Below, piece by piece: positions 18,405 to 26,527 of a stretch of DNA of 64,000 nucleotides; position 1 is the stretch's first letter; every line of letters starts with the position of its first letter. Below the pieces are notes generated by a model. The model had not been told where the DNA came from. It saw only the letters and a program-made list of their open reading frames with translations, and did not search any database. The stretch is from Planctomycetaceae bacterium (GTDB lineage: Bacteria; Planctomycetota; UBA1135; GCA-002686595). A program made the position numbers and the translations under genes. The DNA is taken from contig WYBT01000056.1 in the NCBI GenBank assembly GCA_011525785.1, positions 62,001 to 126,000 on the forward strand. Direction: 5' to 3'.

Positions 18405-18420
18405 CGGCCTGCCGCTTGCA
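18405..18420 (+). promoter_or_regulatory. Candidate sigma-54 (-24/-12) promoter of the porin-cytochrome genes
   Basis: CGGCCTGCCGCTTGCA aligns with the sigma-54 consensus TGGCACG-N4-TTGCA: GG and GC are exactly 12 bases apart and nine of twelve defined positions match. It lies between an NtrC-type activator gene and the barrel gene it would drive, with the predicted start site about 55 bases before the ATG at 18486. In such GC-rich DNA a chance match is possible, so context matters more than the score. Confidence 0.45.
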
Positions 18421-18485
18421 CACAAGGGCCGAGCACGCGCGCCGTCGCGCACGGACTCGAGCGCCCCCCGTCCTACCCCCAGACC

Positions 18486-20033
18486 ATGCAGCGCCCATCC
18501 CCGACCTGCGACCTCTGTTCGCGCCCGGCCGCGTGGCGCGGGCCCATCGCACTGGCGCTCGCGAGCGGCGCGCTGTCGTGCGCCGGTGCGCGTGAGTGGC
18601 AGCAGCCCATCATTCCTTCGCGCGCGCCGACGGCGATGGCGATCACCAGTCCCGCCGAAGCGCCCGCTCCCGAAGAGCGCGGAGTGGTGGCGATGGCCGC
18701 CGCCAGCGCTGCGAAGGATCCTGCGGCGAGCGCGGACACTTCCGCAGCAGCGCGCGAAACTTCGCAGGCCCCGGCCAAGTCCTCGACCGACGAGGAGTTC
18801 CCGATCCACGGCAGTTTGACCAGTCGCTATCGCTATCGAACCGGCGGCGGCGGGCAGGATCAGGACCTGTACGAGACGCTCGTGCTCGACGCGGGCGACC
18901 GCAAGCGCAACGGCTTCACCGCGCACGTGATGGCGACCCTGTTCGCCGATCTCGACGGCCGGCGGGACCGCGACGATCAGTTCGTGTTCCCGAGTCTGGC
19001 CGACACGTTCAACGAGCCGGTTCAACCGATCCTCTACCAGGCGTTCGTCGACATCGACAAACCGCCGCTGGTGGGGGAGCTGCGCGTCGGCCGGCAATTC
19101 GACTACTTCACTCCGGAGTTCGCGCACTTCGACGGTGTCCGCGTCGCGACGGCGCCCGCCGGGAAATCCAAGGTCGTGGCCGGCGCCTATGGCGGCGTCC
19201 CGGTGCGCATCTACGACGCGACCTCGATCGGCGACTCGATCCTGGGACTGTGGGGCGAAGGCCAGCCGTGGGGCGGAGGTCGCGTGCGCTTGGACTGGAT
19301 GCACGTCGACGACGACGACCGCTTTGGCGCCAACTCCAATGACCTGCTCGGTGCAACGGTCTGGCAACGCTTGACCGACAACGCTCGCATGGAGGCGCGC
19401 TACACCCGTCTCGAGAACGAAGATCGCGACGTGCGGCTGCGCGCGAACTGGGACGATCCGGAAGCGGATCTGCGTCTGCAGGCGAGCTACTACCAACTGC
19501 TCGAAACCCAGCGGAATTTCGCCAACGAGTTCGATCCGTTCTTCAGCACCCTGCAGGACTACTTCCCGTTCGGGCAGGTGCGTTTGCAGGGCTCCAAGGG
19601 GCTCTCGCGCCGGACTCGGCTCGACGCGGGCGTCGACGTGCGGCGCGTGAACGATTCGTCGGACGAAGGCGCCTTCAACCGCGACTTCGACCGCGAGTGG
19701 CTCTCGCTGGTGCTGCTCGACCGCTTTGCGCCGGGGCTGACCTTCACTCTGACCGCGGACCTGTGGAACAGCGATCAGCGCGACATCCAGACCTGGGGTC
19801 TCGATGCGTCTCGCGACCTCAAGACCGGGCTGCGCTGGTCGCTGGGCTCGAACTACGCGCTGTACCGCTACGACTACTTCTCGGGCAACGAGCGCGACAA
19901 CGTGCGCGTGTGGTACGCGCGTCTGCGCAAGGACATCGGCCGCGGCGGTTCCGTCGACCTGCGGTACGACTACGAAGAGTTCGACGGCGACACATTCCAC
20001 GTAGTGCTCGTAGGTGCGACATGGCGCTTCTGA
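18486..20033 (+). CDS. Outer-membrane beta-barrel, probable porin of a porin-cytochrome conduit
   Basis: This 515-residue exported protein begins with a signal-like segment (GPIALALASGALSCAGA), followed by a Ser/Ala/Pro-rich linker to about residue 100. From there to the end alternating polar/hydrophobic strands with Arg, Tyr and Asp are typical of a barrel: SRYRYRTGG, RLDWMHVDDDDRF, LRLQASYYQLLE, LDAGVDVRRVND, SNYALYRYDYFSG and so on. It ends in Trp-Arg-Phe, the terminal aromatic used by the outer-membrane assembly machine. Its neighbours, a 13-heme and a decaheme lipoprotein, make it the likely equivalent of MtrB, the sheath that lets a heme wire cross the outer membrane. Sequence resemblance to MtrB is not obvious: a CxxC (residues 8-11) lies in the signal, not the mature region. 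The next gene overlaps by 13 bases. Confidence 0.75.
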   Translation: MQRPSPTCDLCSRPAAWRGPIALALASGALSCAGAREWQQPIIPSRAPTAMAITSPAEAPAPEERGVVAMAAASAAKDPAASADTSAAARETSQAPAKSSTDEEFPIHGSLTSRYRYRTGGGGQDQDLYETLVLDAGDRKRNGFTAHVMATLFADLDGRRDRDDQFVFPSLADTFNEPVQPILYQAFVDIDKPPLVGELRVGRQFDYFTPEFAHFDGVRVATAPAGKSKVVAGAYGGVPVRIYDATSIGDSILGLWGEGQPWGGGRVRLDWMHVDDDDRFGANSNDLLGATVWQRLTDNARMEARYTRLENEDRDVRLRANWDDPEADLRLQASYYQLLETQRNFANEFDPFFSTLQDYFPFGQVRLQGSKGLSRRTRLDAGVDVRRVNDSSDEGAFNRDFDREWLSLVLLDRFAPGLTFTLTADLWNSDQRDIQTWGLDASRDLKTGLRWSLGSNYALYRYDYFSGNERDNVRVWYARLRKDIGRGGSVDLRYDYEEFDGDTFHVVLVGATWRF

Positions 20034-21046
20034 GCGTGCTCCGACGGATCAAGGGCGCGCGCATCGGCGCGAGTGTGGCGTTGGCCGCTGCGCTGACTGG
20101 GTGCGTGATCTTCGAAGCGTTCCAGCCGCGCGCCAGGCGGTACGCCTTCAGCCATCGTGTGCACGTCACCGAGCAGGAGCTCGACTGCGACGCGTGCCAC
20201 GTCGACTACGAGAGCGCCGACCAGCCGGGCATGCCGGCGCTGGCGCAGTGTGCGCTGTGCCACGAAGAGCTGGACGCGGAGAAACCGCCCGAGCGCAAGG
20301 TCGACGTGCTGTTCGGCGAGCAAGGCTTCCTGGCCGCGCGCCGCGGGCGGGTCGGCGACGAGCCGATCTTCTCGCACTTGAAGCACGTGGAGACCGGCGC
20401 GGAGTGCTCGACCTGCCACGCGGGCATCGAGCAGAACGACGACGTGCTCGATCTGCCGCGCGCGAGCATGGCCTCGTGCGTCGGCTGCCACGAGAGCCTG
20501 TCCGCGCCGAACGAGTGCTCGACCTGCCACACCCGCCTCGACCTCGACGTCGCGCCGCCGTCGCACGACGCGAACTGGCTGCGCTCGCACGGGCCGACGG
20601 TCTGCGCGCGCGACGACGCGACTGCGAGCCAGTGCTCGATGTGCCACAGCGAGGCGAGCTGCGTCTCGTGCCACAACGAGATGCCGCCGCAGAACCACAC
20701 CAACTTCTTCCGCCTGCGCGGGCACGGGCTGGTGGCTTCGCTCGATCGAGCGAGCTGCATGACCTGCCACCAGGAGGATTCGTGCGCCTCGTGCCACGCC
20801 AGCTCTCCGCCGCGCAACCACACGGGCGCGTGGGGCTCGCCGGTCAACCAACACTGCGTGGGCTGTCACTTCCCCGTGCAGAACGAAGGCTGCGTCGTGT
20901 GCCACCTCGGCACTCCCAGCCACGCCACCGCGCGGCCCAAGCCGCCCGATCACCACCCCGCCATGAATTGCCGCCAGTGCCACGGCGTCGGCCAACCGCT
21001 GCCGCACGTGGACAACGGCGACAACTGCAACCTCTGTCACCACTGA
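20021..21046 (+). CDS. 13-heme c-type cytochrome lipoprotein
   Basis: This 341-residue protein carries thirteen CxxCH heme-attachment motifs, first at residues 56-60 and last at 336-340. A lipoprotein signal peptide ends Leu-Thr-Gly-Cys28, so it should be lipid-anchored in a membrane and face the periplasm or outside. Roughly one heme per 25 residues, with several extra His for axial ligation, fits a linear heme wire. Position between the barrel and the decaheme gene suggests the MtrA role: the periplasmic-side wire inserted in the barrel. MtrA itself has ten hemes and is not usually lipidated. ATG 20021 overlaps the barrel stop, which implies coupled translation. Thirteen hemes fit no standard subfamily I know. 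Confidence 0.93.
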   Translation: MALLSVLRRIKGARIGASVALAAALTGCVIFEAFQPRARRYAFSHRVHVTEQELDCDACHVDYESADQPGMPALAQCALCHEELDAEKPPERKVDVLFGEQGFLAARRGRVGDEPIFSHLKHVETGAECSTCHAGIEQNDDVLDLPRASMASCVGCHESLSAPNECSTCHTRLDLDVAPPSHDANWLRSHGPTVCARDDATASQCSMCHSEASCVSCHNEMPPQNHTNFFRLRGHGLVASLDRASCMTCHQEDSCASCHASSPPRNHTGAWGSPVNQHCVGCHFPVQNEGCVVCHLGTPSHATARPKPPDHHPAMNCRQCHGVGQPLPHVDNGDNCNLCHH

Positions 21047-21090
21047 TGCGCCGCGCCTCGGCGCGCGCTTGGAAGCCCTCGCCTGTCAGC

Positions 21091-21095
21091 AGGAG
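21091..21095 (+). promoter_or_regulatory. Shine-Dalgarno site (AGGAG) fixing the decaheme start
   Basis: AGGAG sits 5 bases before the ATG at 21101, one of few clear ribosome-binding sites in this window. It supports that start over the internal ATG at 21125. Confidence 0.6.
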
Positions 21096-21100
21096 ATGCC

Positions 21101-24013
21101 ATGAAGCTGGTCCCCAATGTCCGAATGAAGAGTTCCCCCGCTCCGTGGAGACGTTGGCTTCTCGTCGGCTTCCTGGCGACGTCGCTCGCGTGCAGCGGAG
21201 ACGACGGCCGCGACGGCCAGGATGGTCAAAATCCGCCGGACGAGCCCACGCCGACCGAGTTGGAGCAGGGCGACGACGCGCCGGGCGTCGTGCTCGAGGT
21301 CCTGGCGCTGACCGGCGGCTCGGGGGCCGGCGGGACGTTCCAGGTAGGCGACACCGTGTCGGTCCGCTACTCGGTCGAGAAGTCGAACGGCGATCCGTGG
21401 ATGCTGAGCGAGTTCAGCTACGGCCGCATCATGATCAGCGGCCCGACCTTCAACTATCAGCGCGTCATCCCCGAGAAGAACGACGTGCTGACTCGCTCGG
21501 TAGAGAACGACGACGGATCGTTCACTTACACCTTCGCCGACCCGCTGCCGGCGGTTTACGCGGCCCCGTACAACGATTCCGCGAGCTTCGGTCTCGACGA
21601 CGGCGAACTCACCGGCCAGGCGTTGCTCAACGGCACGTACACCGTGGGTCTGTACATGGCCTGGGCCTACACCGTCGAGGGCGAAGGCCACCGCGACTCG
21701 GGCAACATCACCGCCGACTTCCTGATCGGGACCGGCACGCTGCAGCCGCGCGAAGTCGTGGCGCAGGACAACTGCAATCAATGCCACGAGAGCCTGCGCG
21801 CGCACGGCGAACTGCGGCGCGACGTGAAGTTGTGCGTGCTGTGCCACACCGCTGGCTCCGAGGACAAGAACGTCGGATCCGTCGCCGGTGGAACACCTGG
21901 AGTCTCGATGGACTTCAAGGTGATGATCCACAAGATCCACAACGGCGCTCACCTGCCCTCGGTGCTCGGCGTCACCACGAACCCGGACGGCACTCGCAAG
22001 TACGACGCGACTCCGCAGCCTTATCAGGTGGTGGGATTTGGCAACTCGGTCACGGACTTCTCCCACGTGAAGTTCCCGGTGTGGCCGTCGCTGAGCATCG
22101 CCATGCCGCGCGACGCGGGCTACACCGCGCTCTCGTCGACCAACAAGGCCAAGGAAGACAACATTCGGCTAGGTGTCGTGGCCTGCGACAAGTGCCACGG
22201 CGATCCGGACGGCGCGGGGCCGCTCACCGGGCCTGCGCAGGGCGATCTGTACAAGTCGCAGTCCTCGCGCGCGAGCTGCGGCTCGTGCCATGACGACGTG
22301 GTATGGGGGCAGAACTACACGGCTAACACCCAGACCATGGGCGCGCAGGCTAACGACTCGAACTGTCTGCTCTGCCACGCGCCTTCGGGTGATCCGCTGG
22401 CAGTCGAGGACGCGCACCGCCACCCGCTTTACGACGAGACCTTCAATCCAGGTCTGAACGTCGACGTCTCCGCAGTCGCGGAGGCCGGAACCAACAACGG
22501 CGATGGGACCATCGACGTCGGCGAGAAGATCGCCGTGACGCTGGCGATCACGGACGACACAGGCGCAGCCGTGAGTCCCTCGGTAAACGGCATCACCAGC
22601 TACAGCGTGGTGATCTCTGGTCCGACCAGCAATTCGAACCTGCTGCTGAGCGGGTCGATCCCCGTCGCGGCGCTGTCGGGCGCGCAGCCCTACACGGTCA
22701 ACGTGCCGCAAGTTCAACTGCTCGAGTTCGTCGGCGACTCGGCGGGCGGGGTCGGTGAAGTGTTCACGACCGACTTCACTCCGCACTGGAACATCAGCGG
22801 CGCAGCGACCAGCGTTTCGACCGCTGCCGTTCCCGCGCCCGGCCCGACGGTCGGCTCTTCGACTCTCAGCGCCGCAGCGCCGGTGCTGCAGAACTTCATC
22901 GACGTCGCCAGCGCCACCGGCTTCGCGAAGGACGATTACCTCGTGATCGACGCCGGCCTGGCAGGCGAGGAGTACCTGCGCATCCAGTGGGTCGACGGGA
23001 CTCGGCTGTGGTTCGCCGCCGCCGGCTCGACCACTTATCAGCCGGCCACACGCGTTGCTCACAGCGTCGGTGCGACCGTGCAGGAAGTGACTCTGACCAG
23101 CAAGGCCGTCACCACCGACTACACCTTGACCGCCTCGACAGGGACCATCACCACGGTGACCGACTTCGGCGCCGGCAATGCGGTCCTGGTCAACTACACC
23201 TCGGATTACGTGATGCCGAGTGTGTACCCGGTCGCGCTCAACGAAAGCCCGGGGCTCGACGAGAGCTGGGGCGAGTGGCGCGGTCTGCCGATCGTGAGCG
23301 GCACCTACAACGTCGGTATCTGGAGCGCGCGCAACCTCACCTTGAGTCTGTGGGGCGAGAGCAACAGCTACCGCGGAACCTCGTGGACCTTCTCGCGCGA
23401 CTTCCTGGTCGGCTCGGCCAGCACGCTCGAGCCGTACGCCGCGATTCCGGATGCGACCAGCTGCTACAACTGCCACTCGGACATGTTGTTCCACGGCGGC
23501 GGCCGGCGCGGCTTCGACAACTGCATCCTGTGCCACGGCACTGCGGGCAGCGAAGACCGTCCGCGCTACGTGGCGCCCGGCGCGCCGGCGACCGACGGCG
23601 TGACCATCAATTTCCGCACGATGGTGCACAAGATCCACATGGGCGAGGAGCTCGCGAACGCGTCGAGCTACGTCGTCAACGGGTTCGGCAGCACCGCGTA
23701 TCCGAACAACTTCACCTCGTACACCTATGACGAGGTGCTGTTCCCGGCGCTGCCGGGCGGCGCGGCCAACTGCACGATGTGCCACGGCGCATCGAGCAAG
23801 TACTACGACCCGACCGCGCGCACTCACCCGGATCTGGGCGCGCAGGACATCGCCACCCGTGAGTGGCGGGCGACCTGCGGCGCGTGTCACGACTCCAACG
23901 CAGCGACCGCGCACATCGACGTTCAGACCTCGGCCGGCGGGCTCGAGTCCTGCGCGGTGTGCCACGGTGACGGCAAGGAGTGGTCGGTCCAGCGCATGCA
24001 CAAGCGCTATTGA
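21101..24013 (+). CDS. Decaheme OmcA/MtrC-type surface cytochrome lipoprotein
   Basis: This 970-residue protein has the architecture of OmcA/MtrC family decaheme cytochromes. The lipoprotein signal ends Ser-Leu-Ala-Cys31 and is followed by a short collagen-like Gly-Asp-rich stretch. Residues 60-215 form a beta domain; a pentaheme block with CxxCH at about 225, 245, 362, 393 and 422 follows; then a second beta domain (about 440-770); then a second pentaheme block at about 788, 807, 890, 926 and 951. Each heme block contains the family signature MVHKIH-x-G (FKVMIHKIHNGAHL and TMVHKIHMGEEL). In Shewanella such proteins sit on the outer face of the outer membrane and pass electrons to minerals. 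Here it would be the outer terminus of the conduit. Confidence 0.95.
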   Translation: MKLVPNVRMKSSPAPWRRWLLVGFLATSLACSGDDGRDGQDGQNPPDEPTPTELEQGDDAPGVVLEVLALTGGSGAGGTFQVGDTVSVRYSVEKSNGDPWMLSEFSYGRIMISGPTFNYQRVIPEKNDVLTRSVENDDGSFTYTFADPLPAVYAAPYNDSASFGLDDGELTGQALLNGTYTVGLYMAWAYTVEGEGHRDSGNITADFLIGTGTLQPREVVAQDNCNQCHESLRAHGELRRDVKLCVLCHTAGSEDKNVGSVAGGTPGVSMDFKVMIHKIHNGAHLPSVLGVTTNPDGTRKYDATPQPYQVVGFGNSVTDFSHVKFPVWPSLSIAMPRDAGYTALSSTNKAKEDNIRLGVVACDKCHGDPDGAGPLTGPAQGDLYKSQSSRASCGSCHDDVVWGQNYTANTQTMGAQANDSNCLLCHAPSGDPLAVEDAHRHPLYDETFNPGLNVDVSAVAEAGTNNGDGTIDVGEKIAVTLAITDDTGAAVSPSVNGITSYSVVISGPTSNSNLLLSGSIPVAALSGAQPYTVNVPQVQLLEFVGDSAGGVGEVFTTDFTPHWNISGAATSVSTAAVPAPGPTVGSSTLSAAAPVLQNFIDVASATGFAKDDYLVIDAGLAGEEYLRIQWVDGTRLWFAAAGSTTYQPATRVAHSVGATVQEVTLTSKAVTTDYTLTASTGTITTVTDFGAGNAVLVNYTSDYVMPSVYPVALNESPGLDESWGEWRGLPIVSGTYNVGIWSARNLTLSLWGESNSYRGTSWTFSRDFLVGSASTLEPYAAIPDATSCYNCHSDMLFHGGGRRGFDNCILCHGTAGSEDRPRYVAPGAPATDGVTINFRTMVHKIHMGEELANASSYVVNGFGSTAYPNNFTSYTYDEVLFPALPGGAANCTMCHGASSKYYDPTARTHPDLGAQDIATREWRATCGACHDSNAATAHIDVQTSAGGLESCAVCHGDGKEWSVQRMHKRY

Positions 24014-24030
24014 TCGAAGGTGTGGGTCAT

Positions 24031-24088
24031 GATCGCGGGCGCTCGTGCGAACTGTGGCGTAGAGCCTCGCACGAGCGCCCGCGCGATC
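24031..24088 (+). terminator. Strong inverted repeat after the decaheme gene
   Basis: The arms at 24031-24050 and 24067-24088 are complementary over about 18 pairs with one 2-base bulge, closing a 16-base loop. It begins 18 bases after the decaheme stop. No T run follows, so it could be an mRNA-stabilising or partial-termination hairpin that lowers expression of the two downstream genes. Confidence 0.55.
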
Positions 24089-24136
24089 GTTAGGAGCGTG
24101 GTGCGAGTTCCTACGCGCCCCCTGCATCCAAGTCCC

Positions 24137-24991
24137 ATGCGAGTCGACCTTCACGCCGCGAGCGCGCCGAACACGAGCTTGGCGTTGTCCTTCGCTGCTC
24201 GCGAGCGGCGTGCGCAGCGCGAGTTGCTGGCGCTGTGCGGCGTCGCACTGGTCGCGCTCGCGACCGTAGCGGTCAGCCTGAGCGGTCAAGACTTCGACCT
24301 GGCGGCCTCGGGCGCACGTTCCTCGCGAGACGCTGTCGGCGCATCAGGCCCCGCGGCGCTCGACGCGGATCGCGGGCGCGATCGAAGCCTCGAATTCGCG
24401 CGGACTGCGGCCCGCGAGGCGGACACGGGTCCCGCGTTGCACTCCGACGATGCGCCGCCCGCGCTGGTCGAGCGCCAGCGTGCTCCGCAGACCGGCGCGC
24501 AGCACGCAGCGAAACTGCGCGCGATCCAACACGAGGCGACGCTGCTGGAGGCGCTCGACGACGCCCTGCGCGCCGATCAGCCCGCCGCCCTCGCCTTCGC
24601 CGCGCTCGAAGTTGCGTACGAACGCCTGGGCGAGCGGTCCGCCGAACATTTTTGGCGCGCGGCTCGTGACTTGACCCACTCGAGCCCCAACGCCGAGTCG
24701 GTGGGGCGCGCGGGCGTCACCTGGCTGTCCAAGCGCGCAACGAGCGAATCGAACGCGAGACACGTGCTGCTCGAACTCTCGCAGAGTCCCGAACTCGCGC
24801 CCGCGCTGCGCGCTTCCGCCGCCGTCGCGCTCGTGCAGTCAGCGCCGCTGAACGACCTGGCTCGCTTCGAGGGCCGACTGCTGCGCGATGGCGACCCGCA
24901 CGTCGCGCAGTGCGTCGAGTCGGCGCTCGCGGCCCGGCGCACGTCGCCCAGCGGCGAGCTCGTCGCGCTCGAGCCCATGAACCAAGAGTGA
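24137..24991 (+). CDS. Hypothetical membrane-anchored helical protein within the cytochrome cluster
   Basis: This 284-residue protein has one transmembrane helix at about residues 34-53 (LLALCGVALVALATVAVSL), a disordered linker to about 100, and then a helical region (KLRAIQHEATLLEALDDALRADQ, ARHVLLELSQSPELAPALRASAAVALVQ) reminiscent of HEAT-like repeats. No family is recognised and there are no heme motifs. The ATG at 24137 was chosen since the upstream frame runs through the hairpin. It lies between the decaheme and tetraheme genes in the same direction, so a role in assembly of the conduit is possible but not shown. Confidence 0.65.
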   Translation: MRVDLHAASAPNTSLALSFAARERRAQRELLALCGVALVALATVAVSLSGQDFDLAASGARSSRDAVGASGPAALDADRGRDRSLEFARTAAREADTGPALHSDDAPPALVERQRAPQTGAQHAAKLRAIQHEATLLEALDDALRADQPAALAFAALEVAYERLGERSAEHFWRAARDLTHSSPNAESVGRAGVTWLSKRATSESNARHVLLELSQSPELAPALRASAAVALVQSAPLNDLARFEGRLLRDGDPHVAQCVESALAARRTSPSGELVALEPMNQE

Positions 24992-25027
24992 CGCGTCCGG
25001 CGTCCTCACAACCGCTACGGAGCTGAC

Positions 25028-25738
25028 ATGAGAACCCACACTTCGACCCGATCCCGCTGGCTCCCCACCGTGACCCTCGGCATTGGCGGCGCCTTGGTGA
25101 TGCTGCTCGCCGCGTTCACGCCCGGTGCTCCCGCGCAGGACAAGAAGCCCAATAAGTTCGTCGGCGCGTCGAAGTGCAAGAGCTGCCACAGCTCCGACGA
25201 GACGGGCAATCAGCACGCCGCGTGGATGAAGATGGACCACGCCAAGGCGTATGAAGCGCTCGCTTCCGAAGAGGCCAAGAAGGCTGGCGCCGCCAGGGGC
25301 GTCACCGATCCGCAGAACGATCCCGCGTGCCTCAAGTGCCACGTGACCGGGCACGGCGCGCCGCCGGAGAACCTCGCCAAGGGCTTCGACATCAAGCTCG
25401 GCGTGCAGTGCGAGTCGTGCCACGGCCCGGGCGAGCTGCACATCAAGAAGCGCATGGCGGCCGCGGCCAAGGCCGAGAAGGGCGCGCCGGTCGTGCTCGA
25501 GAAGGACGAGCTCGCCCCGGTGACTCCGCAAACTTGCCTGGGCTGTCACAACTCCGAGAGCCCGACCTTCAAGCCGTTCTGCTTCTTCAAGCGCCGCGAA
25601 GAGACCAAGCACCTCAATCCCAAGGCGCAGCGCACGGAAGAAGAGGCCAAGCGACTCGAGCTGGTGTGCGGCGAGGGCGACAAGTGCCCGACCGAGAAGT
25701 GCGCCAAGGGCGAGGGCGGCATTCCGAAGTCGAAGTGA
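25028..25738 (+). CDS. Tetraheme cytochrome c554-like protein
   Basis: This 236-residue exported protein has a signal peptide (ALVMLLAAFTPGAPAQ, cleavage about residue 37) and four CxxCH motifs at residues 50-54, 101-105, 128-132 and 170-174. The layout KFVGASKCKSCH...WMKMDHAKAYEAL...CLKCHVTGHG...VQCESCHGPGELH...TCLGCHNSESPTF is the cytochrome c554 family pattern, including the G--CESCHG-G-H segment. Such proteins shuttle electrons in the periplasm. It ends the cytochrome cluster and could carry electrons from the inner membrane to the 13-heme wire. A GGAG sits 5 bases before the ATG. Four extra Cys toward the C-terminus (residues 185-227) are not in heme motifs. Confidence 0.92.
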   Translation: MRTHTSTRSRWLPTVTLGIGGALVMLLAAFTPGAPAQDKKPNKFVGASKCKSCHSSDETGNQHAAWMKMDHAKAYEALASEEAKKAGAARGVTDPQNDPACLKCHVTGHGAPPENLAKGFDIKLGVQCESCHGPGELHIKKRMAAAAKAEKGAPVVLEKDELAPVTPQTCLGCHNSESPTFKPFCFFKRREETKHLNPKAQRTEEEAKRLELVCGEGDKCPTEKCAKGEGGIPKSK

Positions 25739-25761
25739 CGCGCCGCGCCGAGCGAGCGTGA

Positions 25762-25792
25762 ACGCGCGCCGCGCCGCTCAGCCGGCGCGCGT
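25762..25792 (+). terminator. Hairpin between convergent gene ends
   Basis: Perfect 10-base arms at 25762-25771 and 25783-25792 close an 11-base loop, between the stop of the tetraheme gene and overlapping the stop of the minus-strand lipoprotein gene. It could terminate transcription both ways. There is no T run, so the role is unproven. Confidence 0.35.
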
Positions 25793-26362
25793 CATGCGGA
25801 ACTCGAGCGGCGCGGGCTTGTTCCCGTCCTTGTCGGGCTGCGGCTGCACTACGAGCAGCAGCGTGTTCGCATCGACGCGCGTGTAGCTCACGCGCTCGAG
25901 CGATCCGGCGTGCGACGCGTCGCGGTCTTCGAGCGGCACGAACGACACGCTGCTCTCCGTCTGAGTCTCCAGTCGCAGCACCATCGGCACGGCGCGCCGC
26001 GGGTCGGTGTCGAAGTTGCCGTGCACGTGGATCTGGCGCAGCCGCACGCCGTCGCTGCCGGCGACGATCTGCGTGAACTCGTAGAACGGCGTCGCGCCAT
26101 TGCCGAGCACGCGCCGGAACGAGCCCAGGATCGCCTTGCCGCGCGGCGCGCCCCAGGCCTCTTCGATCAGCGCGCCGCCGGGCTGCTCGAGCACCCAGGT
26201 CCCAGTCAGGAAGGCGAGCGGCGCGATGGCGGCGTCGGCCTGCGGGCCGCGGGCGGTGAGCTGCGTGTTGGTCGAGCTCGCGACGTTCGCGGCGCAGCCC
26301 GAGAGCAGCGCAGCGCAGAGGGAAAGGGCGGCGAGCGGACGAAGGCTTGAAGCGTGGTTCAT
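25778..26362 (-). CDS. DUF6265-like lipoprotein
   Basis: This 194-residue lipoprotein has a signal peptide ending Leu-Leu-Ser-Gly-Cys23. The mature part matches the DUF6265 pattern: FLTGTWVLEQPGGALIEEAWGAPRGKAILGSFRRV at about residues 51-85, then FYEFTQIV and a beta-strand with RLRQIHVHGNF. Related proteins form a lipocalin-like barrel of unknown ligand. It lies alone on the minus strand, convergent with the cytochrome cluster. A TACCCT box 10 bases upstream of the ATG at 26362 suggests a leaderless mRNA. Confidence 0.8.
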   Translation of the reverse strand: MNHASSLRPLAALSLCAALLSGCAANVASSTNTQLTARGPQADAAIAPLAFLTGTWVLEQPGGALIEEAWGAPRGKAILGSFRRVLGNGATPFYEFTQIVAGSDGVRLRQIHVHGNFDTDPRRAVPMVLRLETQTESSVSFVPLEDRDASHAGSLERVSYTRVDANTLLLVVQPQPDKDGNKPAPLEFRMTRAG

Positions 26363-26372
26363 GAGACCTGTG

Positions 26373-26378
26373 AGGGTA
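26373..26378 (-). promoter_or_regulatory. Candidate -10 element (TACCCT) for a leaderless lipoprotein mRNA
   Basis: On the minus strand TACCCT is 10 bases from the ATG at 26362. The same hexamer precedes the lipoprotein gene at 35886. Confidence 0.4.
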
Positions 26379-26513
26379 CTGCCCGGCGCGCGAATCGCGC
26401 ACGCGCGAACGCTGGGCTGGATCGGTCGAATCCAGCTCGCGGGTCGTGTCGAAGGAACGCGCGGGCCGCGCGCTCCGAACCTCTGGGCGCCGCGCTCGAA
26501 GAGCCGCGACAGC

Positions 26514-26519
26514 TACAGT
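26514..26519 (+). promoter_or_regulatory. Candidate -10 element (TACAGT) for a leaderless dehydrogenase operon
   Basis: TACAGT ends 8 bases before the ATG at 26528, so transcription would start at or within 2 bases of the codon. Confidence 0.4.
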
Positions 26520-26527
26520 CCTTCGCC

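Noticed and set aside
22169..24289. A 706-codon minus-strand frame opposite the decaheme gene
   Set aside because: It has an Arg/Ala-rich composition and no domain, while the plus strand has ten heme motifs in one frame.
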